Origin: an uncultured Clostridia bacterium
GTDB lineage: Bacteria; Bacillota; Clostridia; TANB77; CAG-508
Direction: 5' to 3'
Assembly (NCBI GenBank): GCA_947584125.1
Contig: CANPWI010000030.1
Location: forward strand, 1-12,549
Length of the DNA stretch: 12,549 nt
Shown piece by piece: positions 1-5,644 of the stretch. The notes under the pieces were generated by a model. That model was not told the DNA's origin. It made no database searches and saw nothing but the letters and a program-made list of their open reading frames with translations. Position 1 is the first letter of the stretch, and each line of letters starts with the position of its first letter. Made by a program: the position numbers and the translations under genes.

Positions 1-968
1 TATTCTTTATCTAATTCTATTGCTATATTTATAAATTTTATTGCATTTTCCCTATCTTTATTTAACATATATATTTTTGATAATTTATAATATCCATCTG
101 CCTCTACATCTTCTCCTAATAAACATTGAGAAAAATATTTTTCAGCTTCTTCTAAATCTCCTGATATCATACTAATTTGACCTAAATTGTAGTATGCATT
201 ATATAATAAGCTATTGATATTTGCTGCTCTTTGATAACAAATTTTTGCATTATTAAAATCATTTAACATTACATAAGTCATTCCCATATTATAATATAAA
301 TCATAACTATTAGGATTATATTTTAATGCATCCATATAATATGATAAAGCTTCTTTTTGTCTATCTTTTTCACATAAAATATCTCCTAGTAATATTGTTG
401 CTTCTATTTTTTTAGGTTGTTTTTTTAGTAAATCTTCTAGAACATTAATAGCTTCTTCTTTTTTATTTAAATCATTTAATAATACAGAAATTTTATAACA
501 TGATTCATAATCATCTTTTTTTATTTCTACAGCTTTTATATATTCTTCTAGAGCTCTTCTTTGGCCTCCCTCTTTTTCATATATAATTGCTAATTTTTTA
601 TGTGCAAAATAGCTATTTGGATATTTTGAAATAATTTTTATAAAAAACTTTTTAGCTTGTTTATTATTGTTTATGGATAAAGAAACTAGTCCTAAAAATC
701 CATATAATATTTCAGTAAAATTCATTCCTTTTTTTTCTATTAATAATACTATAATAGGTAAAACTATTGATAATATATATATTAATATTTTCAAAGCTAA
801 TGCTATTTGTATTGTAAATAAAATTTCTATAAAATTAATTGCAATTCCTATTGCTTGTATTGCTAACATTGTTACATAATTTGCATCATTTTTTCTTATC
901 ATTTTAAAAAACATTATAACAAATAGTGCAAATGCTAGCATATTAAATATAAGTTTTTCTATTAGCAT
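1..968 (-). CDS. Membrane-anchored tetratricopeptide-repeat protein (partial, C-terminus outside the window)
   Basis: The reading frame is open from an ATG at 966-968 to the left edge, giving 322 visible residues and no stop. An AAAGGAAA ribosome binding site (977-984) lies 8 bases before the ATG. An ATG further upstream is out of frame. Residues 3-22, 32-55 and 57-76 are hydrophobic and should form two or three membrane helices. From about residue 95 there are repeated TPR-like helix pairs with the expected spacing of small and aromatic residues, for example SYFAHKKLAIIYEKEG, YDLYYNMGMTYVMLNDF and LLYNAYYNLGQISMISGDL. TPR arrays generally act as protein-binding scaffolds; the partner is unknown. 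The gene begins 64 bases after the metal permease stop on the same strand. Only an isolated TATAAT (995-1000) without a matching -35 box was seen there, so it may be the last gene of the metal-import operon or an independent unit. Confidence 0.85.
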   Translation of the reverse strand, partial: MLIEKLIFNMLAFALFVIMFFKMIRKNDANYVTMLAIQAIGIAINFIEILFTIQIALALKILIYILSIVLPIIVLLIEKKGMNFTEILYGFLGLVSLSINNNKQAKKFFIKIISKYPNSYFAHKKLAIIYEKEGGQRRALEEYIKAVEIKKDDYESCYKISVLLNDLNKKEEAINVLEDLLKKQPKKIEATILLGDILCEKDRQKEALSYYMDALKYNPNSYDLYYNMGMTYVMLNDFNNAKICYQRAANINSLLYNAYYNLGQISMISGDLEEAEKYFSQCLLGEDVEADGYYKLSKIYMLNKDRENAIKFINIAIELDKE

Positions 969-1032
969 ACTTTTTATTTCCTTTCATATTTTCTATTATA
1001 TTTTAAAATATTTCTACAAAAATGTCTATATT

Positions 1033-1839
1033 TTATCTTTTAAAAATTGAAAATATTAAGAACATTATAGCATTTGTTAATACAATACATGCACCTGTAG
1101 GCACAGAAAATACATAAGATAATACTATTCCAAAAAATAAGCATATTACTGATACAATACCTGAGGTTATTACTACTGTTTTAAAAGTTTTACATACTCT
1201 CATTGCTGTTAAACTTGGAAATATTATCAAACTAGAAATAAGCATTGTTCCCATAATTCTCATTCCAATAACAATTGTTATTGCTGTAAGAATTGATAAA
1301 ATTAAATTAAATACTCCTGCTTTTGTTCCTGTTGCTTTTGTAAAATTTTCATCAAATGTTACTGCAAAAATTTTGTTATAAAATAAAATAAAAATTACTA
1401 AAACACATATTGATAGTACAATACTTAAAATAACATCTACATCTGTCATTGCAAGTATACTACCAAACATATAGCTATATAAATCTGTGTTCATTCCTTT
1501 TGATAGTGCTATTACAATTACTCCTATTGCAATAGAAACTGTTGAAATAAGACCTATTGCTGCATCAGATTTTATTTTACTATTATCACTAATTTTTAAA
1601 AGTGCAAATGCTGCTATTATTACTACTGGTATTGCAACATATAATGGTGTTAAATTACAAGCTACAGCAACAGATAATGCTCCAAATGCTACATGAGATA
1701 ACCCATCACCTATCATAGAATATCTTTTTAAAACTAAACTTACTCCTAAAAGTGCTGCACATAATGCTACAAGTCCTCCAACTATTATTGCCCTAATTAT
1801 AAATTCGTAAGAAAATAAATCATTAAATAAATTAGCCAT
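1033..1839 (-). CDS. znuB: Zinc/manganese-type ABC transporter permease (ABC-3 family)
   Basis: This is the membrane channel of a metal importer that works with the adjacent ATPase and binding protein. It has 268 residues, the usual length for the ZnuB/TroC (ABC-3) family, and about eight hydrophobic segments through the chain. Family features visible are GDGLSHVAFG (44-53), SDAAIGLIST (91-100) and the stretch IGMRIMGTMLISSLIIFPSL (191-210). The ATG at 1837-1839 has a GGAGG ribosome binding site 8 bases upstream, located inside the last codons of the ATPase gene. The first 8 bases of this gene overlap the end of that gene, implying translational coupling. Zinc is the likelier substrate because of the histidine-rich binding protein in the same operon, but manganese or iron cannot be excluded from sequence. 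Family assignment is very secure; substrate is inferred. Confidence 0.93.
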   Translation of the reverse strand: MANLFNDLFSYEFIIRAIIVGGLVALCAALLGVSLVLKRYSMIGDGLSHVAFGALSVAVACNLTPLYVAIPVVIIAAFALLKISDNSKIKSDAAIGLISTVSIAIGVIVIALSKGMNTDLYSYMFGSILAMTDVDVILSIVLSICVLVIFILFYNKIFAVTFDENFTKATGTKAGVFNLILSILTAITIVIGMRIMGTMLISSLIIFPSLTAMRVCKTFKTVVITSGIVSVICLFFGIVLSYVFSVPTGACIVLTNAIMFLIFSIFKR

Positions 1840-2539
1840 GATTACAACCTCCTAAAAAGGTTTTTCCAATATCACTTTTTTCATATTCTTGTGCAGTTCC
1901 GTTAAATATTAATTTATTTTTTATATGTATAATTTTACTTGCATTTTTTATTGCAAAATGAATATCATGTGAAACCATTATAATTGTCATTCCTTGTTTG
2001 TTTAAATCTTTTATAAGCTTGTACATTTTATTTGTAATAACAGGATCAAGTCCTGTTATTGGTTCATCTAATACCAATAATTTTTTACTTGAGCATAATG
2101 CTCTTGCAAGTAGAACTCTTTGTTGTTGTCCCCCTGATAATTCTTTATATGATGTATTTTTCAAATCTTCTATTTCTACTTTTTTCATATTTTGAATAGC
2201 TAATTCTTTTTCTTTTTTATTATAAAATGGCTTAAATCCTTTATTGTTTAAAAATCCTGATAACACTACCTCAAAAACTGAAGCTGGAAAATTTTTTTGT
2301 ACTATAGTTTGTTGTGGTAAATATCCTATTTGATTTTTATTTGTTCCATTTAAAAATTTTATTTCACCACTTTCTAATTTTTCAAGTCCTAATATTCCTC
2401 TAATTAATGTACTTTTTCCAGAGCCATTTTCTCCAAGTATACAAACATATTCACCTTCATCTACATCAAATGTTATGTTTTGTATAGCTTTAACATCATC
2501 ATAATATATACTCACATTTTCACAAGATAAAATTTTCAA
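1832..2539 (-). CDS. znuC: Zinc/manganese-type ABC transporter ATP-binding protein
   Basis: The cytoplasmic ATPase that powers metal import, 235 residues. All nucleotide-binding motifs are intact: Walker A GENGSGKST (36-44), Q-loop at Q76/Q77, signature LSGGQ (134-138), Walker B LLVLDEP (154-160), D-loop GLDP (163-166) and switch histidine H191 in VSHD. Order and length match ZnuC/AdcC/MntB-type ATPases. The start is a TTG (2537-2539), one base after the binding-protein stop. An AAGGA sequence (2550-2554) lies 10 bases upstream, and no in-frame ATG occurs before the Walker A motif, so TTG is the only sensible start. The end overlaps the permease start by 8 bases. It sits in the middle of a three-gene operon read from the promoter at 3553-3581. 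Confidence 0.94.
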   Translation of the reverse strand: MKILSCENVSIYYDDVKAIQNITFDVDEGEYVCILGENGSGKSTLIRGILGLEKLESGEIKFLNGTNKNQIGYLPQQTIVQKNFPASVFEVVLSGFLNNKGFKPFYNKKEKELAIQNMKKVEIEDLKNTSYKELSGGQQQRVLLARALCSSKKLLVLDEPITGLDPVITNKMYKLIKDLNKQGMTIIMVSHDIHFAIKNASKIIHIKNKLIFNGTAQEYEKSDIGKTFLGGCNHG

Positions 2540-2540
2540 T

Positions 2541-3515
2541 TTAATTCAATCCTTCTTTTAAATTTTCTAAATTTTGTTTCATTATTTGAATATAAGTTAT
2601 TCCATTTTCAAAATCTTCTTTGGATACATTATGAGCAGAATGTAAAAGTAACATTTTGCAACCAGTTTGATTACTTATGCTTTTTGCTACTATAGGTTCT
2701 GTTAATTCTTCATAATAAATTACTGGAATATTTTCGTTTTTTATTATATCCACTAAATTTGCTACTACCTTTGCACTTGGTTCTGCTTCATTGTTACAAG
2801 AATCATAAGCAGCTTCATATTCTAATCCATATTCCTTTATAAAATAATAAAATGGAAATCTACTTCCTGATACTATTTTTTTCCTTTTTGCATTTTGTAC
2901 AACATCTTTTATTTCATTATTTAATTTTTTTAGTTCTTCTATATATTTTTGAGCATTTTCTTTATAGTATTCTTTATTCTTTGGATCAATTTCTTCTAAT
3001 TTTTTTTCTATATTTTCACACATTTTTATTGCATATACTGGATTTGTCCATATGTGTGGATCATATTCATGTTCATGATTATGGTTATTTTCGTTACTAT
3101 CTTCATGTTCAAGTGTGTTATTATTTTCTATTTCTTCTTCTGATATTAAAGTTATACCATTTGATACATCTAACACATTTATATTTTTACTACTTTTTAT
3201 AATATTATCTGCCCATGTTTCCATGTTTTCTCCCGTATATAAAAATAAATCTGACTCATTTATTTTTATAATGTCTTGAGGAGAAGGTTCGTAGGAATGA
3301 CTTTCTTGTGCTGGTTGCAATAGCATTGTTACATAAGCTTTATCTCCTACAATTTGCCTTGTAAAATCGTATGTTGGAAATATTGTAGTAATTATTTGTA
3401 GCTTGTCTGTATATTTATCATTATTATTTATTGATATTCCGATACAAATTAATATAGAAAATAATATAATTGCTATACATATAGGAATAAAAACAGACAT
3501 TATAGTTTTTTTCAC
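2541..3515 (-). CDS. znuA: Metal-binding protein of a zinc-type ABC importer (ZnuA/TroA family)
   Basis: The extracytoplasmic receptor that delivers metal to the permease, 324 residues. An N-terminal hydrophobic segment (7-28) is a signal or anchor. C24 lies in ILIC, which is not a good lipobox because position -1 is Ile, so lipidation is uncertain. Family motifs include TTIFPTYDFTRQIVGD (43-58), QESHSYEPSPQD (70-81; first ligand H73) and DPHIWTNP (152-159; second ligand H154). A histidine/acid-rich loop (136-150, with H137, H145, H147, H149) favours zinc. The third ligand position, His or Glu in TroA/PsaA, aligns to R219, and the fourth, usually Asp, aligns to H292 in LLLHSAHN. A GTG start (3513-3515) is chosen because GGGAGGA (3524-3530) lies 8 bases upstream; the first ATG, six codons in, is too far away. 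It is the first gene of the operon. Confidence 0.92.
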   Translation of the reverse strand: MKKTIMSVFIPICIAIILFSILICIGISINNNDKYTDKLQIITTIFPTYDFTRQIVGDKAYVTMLLQPAQESHSYEPSPQDIIKINESDLFLYTGENMETWADNIIKSSKNINVLDVSNGITLISEEEIENNNTLEHEDSNENNHNHEHEYDPHIWTNPVYAIKMCENIEKKLEEIDPKNKEYYKENAQKYIEELKKLNNEIKDVVQNAKRKKIVSGSRFPFYYFIKEYGLEYEAAYDSCNNEAEPSAKVVANLVDIIKNENIPVIYYEELTEPIVAKSISNQTGCKMLLLHSAHNVSKEDFENGITYIQIMKQNLENLKEGLN

Positions 3516-3523
3516 AATAAATG

Positions 3524-3530
3524 TCCTCCC
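3524..3530 (-). promoter_or_regulatory. Ribosome binding site fixing the GTG start of znuA
   Basis: On the minus strand this reads GGGAGGA, 8 bases before the GTG at 3513-3515. The spacing supports GTG over the ATG six codons further in. Confidence 0.8.
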
Positions 3531-3552
3531 TTAATTCTTTTAAATATCTAAT

Positions 3553-3581
3553 ATAATACCATTTTTTCACATTTTTGTCAA
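3553..3581 (-). promoter_or_regulatory. Sigma-A-type promoter of the metal-import operon
   Basis: On the minus strand a perfect -35 box TTGACA (3576-3581) is separated by exactly 17 bases from the -10 box TATTAT (3553-3558), 37 bases before the znuA GTG. No other start site competes nearby. The bases overlapping and just upstream of the -35 box contain TACGATT (3580-3586), which resembles half of a Bacillus Zur operator, but the second half is poorly matched. Metal-dependent repression is therefore plausible but unproven. Confidence 0.85.
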
Positions 3582-3600
3582 TCGTATTATGTATACTTTT

Positions 3601-3656
3601 AAACGGAATTAATACTTTCTATGCATTTAATTGCTAAGAAAATATTAATTCCGTTT
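3601..3656. terminator. 14-bp perfect inverted repeat, probable terminator hairpin
   Basis: The arms AAACGGAATTAATA (3601-3614) and its exact complement (3643-3656) enclose a 28-base loop, whose ends (CTTTCT and AGAAAA) can extend the stem with a mismatch. The hairpin starts 30 bases after the stop of the 245-residue membrane protein gene, where a minus-strand terminator is expected. However, the T-run (3654-3659) follows the stem on the plus strand, while on the minus strand only TTT follows. It is also 20 bases upstream of the metal-operon -35 box, so a regulatory role is possible. Confidence 0.5.
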
Positions 3657-3685
3657 TTTATAGATAAATATTAAATTATGTGTTT

Positions 3686-4423
3686 TTAACTTATATATAT
3701 TCCTAAATATGATATTAGTAATGCAACAACAAAATATATTGCTTCTATTATAGCAAATATTTTAAATGCATTTTTTTCTTCTTCTTCATCGCAAATATAT
3801 TTTATTGCAAAATACATAAATACTATTGATATAGCACTTGCAAAGCTTGTTATTCTTGATGTTATTGTTGATGCACTATAGCTTATTAATGTTAATAAAT
3901 TTATAACACTTGCAACTATTAATGGTACTTTAGCAGTTGTTACTGCTGTTATAACTGTAGGTAATGATTTTTTTGATTTTTTATTCATTATAAATGTAAT
4001 AACAGATATTACTATAATTCCAACGATTGGCGCTAACATTGTCTTTAAATAAGTTAATAATGTTTTTCCAAAAGTTTTCCATGAAAAATATTTAAAACTG
4101 ATTGATGCTAATAATACTGCAACTACCCATACAACTATTAATATAATTGCTGTTTTTAAATATTTGTTTGAGCTATCATTTGCAATTTCTTTAATTTTTC
4201 CTATAGGGTTTTTAAACATTTCTGAAACAAATCCTGTTGTTGCTTTTGCTTCTTCTTTTACATTTACATTTTTCATTGTTTCCTTTACTTGTTTTACAGT
4301 ATTAACTGTTTCGTTTTTTAATTCTTCTTTGTTTGTTGTACTTGTTGTGTTTTCTTGTGGTTCATCATTAGCAAAGTCCATTCCAAATTCCTCTACTTTT
4401 TTTTCTTCATTGTTTCCTTCCAT
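3686..4423 (-). CDS. Five-helix membrane protein resembling the Yip1 family, function unknown
   Basis: This 245-residue protein has two parts. Residues 1-65 are hydrophilic, rich in Glu, Lys, Asn and Thr, with no signal peptide, and probably cytoplasmic and disordered. Residues 90-109, 128-146, 156-181, 189-210 and 219-241 are five hydrophobic segments. A short NPIGKIKEI stretch (72-80) comes just before the first helix. A polar N-terminal tail, an NP-containing lead-in and five helices is the layout of bacterial Yip1-domain proteins, but I rely on architecture and have no diagnostic motif, so the family is tentative. The ATG (4421-4423) has AAAAGGAG (4433-4440) 9 bases upstream. The gene has its own promoter (4469-4498) and is followed by a hairpin, so it is probably monocistronic. 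Confidence 0.82.
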   Translation of the reverse strand: MEGNNEEKKVEEFGMDFANDEPQENTTSTTNKEELKNETVNTVKQVKETMKNVNVKEEAKATTGFVSEMFKNPIGKIKEIANDSSNKYLKTAIILIVVWVVAVLLASISFKYFSWKTFGKTLLTYLKTMLAPIVGIIVISVITFIMNKKSKKSLPTVITAVTTAKVPLIVASVINLLTLISYSASTITSRITSFASAISIVFMYFAIKYICDEEEEKNAFKIFAIIEAIYFVVALLISYLGIYIS

Positions 4424-4468
4424 TTCACATTTCTCCTTTTATTTATAATATTAATTTAATATATTCAG

Positions 4469-4498
4469 ATTATACTACTTTTATATCTATATCGTCAA
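4469..4498 (-). promoter_or_regulatory. Sigma-A-type promoter of the five-helix membrane protein gene
   Basis: On the minus strand TTGACG (4493-4498) and TATAAT (4469-4474) are separated by 18 bases, just after the phosphofructokinase stop and about 45 bases before the ATG at 4423. One mismatch to the -35 consensus and a perfect -10 box make this a strong call. No terminator hairpin was seen between the phosphofructokinase stop and this promoter, so read-through is possible. Confidence 0.8.
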
Positions 4499-4505
4499 GT
4501 TTTTT

Positions 4506-5642
4506 TTAATCTCCTAAACAAATACCTATATTTCTTGCGGTTCTTACTAAATCGTGATCCATTGTTACTTTTCTAATATTACTTTCAGCTGTATTTCCAG
4601 ATACAGCTCCTATTTCTTTATTTTGTCCAACAACATCTTCTAATGAAACTGAATCTAATTTTCCATTTTTTATAACTGCTAGCGTACCAAATTTTCCTTC
4701 TAATGCAAGTTCCATAGCTTTTGAGCCATACTTTGTAGATAATACTCTATCATAAGCTGTTGGTGTACCACCTCTTTGCATATATCCAAGTGTTGTATTT
4801 CTTGCTTCTAATCCTGTTAAATTTTCTAATTCTTTTGCTACTCTTTGTCCTACTCCACCAAGTTTTGTATTATCAACACCTGTTCCATTATCTCTTGTTC
4901 CTTCAATTGTAATTGTTCCATCTTTTGGAGCTGCACCTTCTGCAACAACTACAACACTAAATCTTTTTCCTTTTTTAACTCTATCATTTATTTTTTCAAC
5001 AGCATTATTAATATCATAAGGAATTTCTGGAATTAATGCAACATCCGCTCCACCAGCTATTGCTGATTCTAATGCTATCCAACCTGCATATCTTCCCATA
5101 ACCTCTAATACCATTATTCTATGATGTGTTTCTCCTGTAGTGTGTAATCTGTCAAGTGCTTCTGTAGCAACTGATACTGCTGTGTTATATCCGAAAGTTA
5201 TTTCTGTACATGCAACATCATTGTCTATTGTTTTTGGAACACCAATTACATTCATTCCTTTAACCATAAAATCTCTTGCTGATTTTTGTGTACCATCACC
5301 ACCTAATGTAAATACACAATCAAACCCATCTTTTTTAACATTTTCCACACATACATCTGATAAATCTTTATATACAACTTCTCCATTTTCTTCTACTTTG
5401 TAATTAAATACATTAGCATTTGTTGATGAACCTATAATTGAACCTCCTTTGTGCAAAATTCCAGATGCTGTATTATAGGTATCTAGTTTTATATATTCAT
5501 TATTTAATAATCCTCTATATCCCTCTATAAAACCATAACATTCTACTCCATTATTTTCTGCTGTTTTTACAATTCCTCTTATAACAGCATTAAAACCTGA
5601 AACATCTCCACCATTTGCTAATATAGCTACTTTTTTTATCAT
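4506..5642 (-). CDS. pfkA: 6-phosphofructokinase, probably ATP-dependent (group III / mixed type)
   Basis: Phosphorylates fructose 6-phosphate to fructose 1,6-bisphosphate, the committed step of glycolysis, in the cytoplasm. The 378 residues are longer than the ~320 of E. coli PfkA and fit the group III/mixed class. Motifs seen are the N-terminal GGDVSGFNAVIRG (11-23), GGDGTQ (114-119), PKTIDND (136-142) with catalytic D140, MGR (182-184) and GYMQRGG (286-292). G117, at the E. coli G104 position, indicates ATP, whereas K137, at the G124 position, is the residue seen in pyrophosphate enzymes and also in some ATP enzymes such as those of trypanosomes. I choose the ATG at 5640-5642, with AAGGAG (5651-5656) 8 bases upstream. 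A TTG two codons earlier is only 2 bases from that site. It lies 2 bases downstream of the 760-residue gene and is probably coupled to it. Confidence 0.95.
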   Translation of the reverse strand: MIKKVAILANGGDVSGFNAVIRGIVKTAENNGVECYGFIEGYRGLLNNEYIKLDTYNTASGILHKGGSIIGSSTNANVFNYKVEENGEVVYKDLSDVCVENVKKDGFDCVFTLGGDGTQKSARDFMVKGMNVIGVPKTIDNDVACTEITFGYNTAVSVATEALDRLHTTGETHHRIMVLEVMGRYAGWIALESAIAGGADVALIPEIPYDINNAVEKINDRVKKGKRFSVVVVAEGAAPKDGTITIEGTRDNGTGVDNTKLGGVGQRVAKELENLTGLEARNTTLGYMQRGGTPTAYDRVLSTKYGSKAMELALEGKFGTLAVIKNGKLDSVSLEDVVGQNKEIGAVSGNTAESNIRKVTMDHDLVRTARNIGICLGD

Positions 5643-5644
5643 TT

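Noticed and set aside
667..879. Plus-strand open frame of 70 codons
   Set aside because: It is antisense to the membrane segment of the TPR gene, which has a good start and ribosome binding site on the minus strand.
995..1000. TATAAT before the TPR gene as a promoter
   Set aside because: No acceptable -35 box at 16-18 bases; the nearest candidate, TTGTAG, is only 13 bases away. A lone -10 match is expected by chance in such AT-rich DNA.
2852..3202. Plus-strand open frame of 116 codons
   Set aside because: It is antisense to znuA. Its His/Leu/Tyr-rich composition reflects the complement of the real gene, and the minus-strand frame has full family motifs.
3444..3446. Lipoprotein cysteine C24 in the metal-binding protein
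   Set aside because: The preceding residues ILI do not fit the lipobox, which needs Gly, Ala or Ser before the Cys. The segment may be an uncleaved anchor, so lipidation is not claimed.
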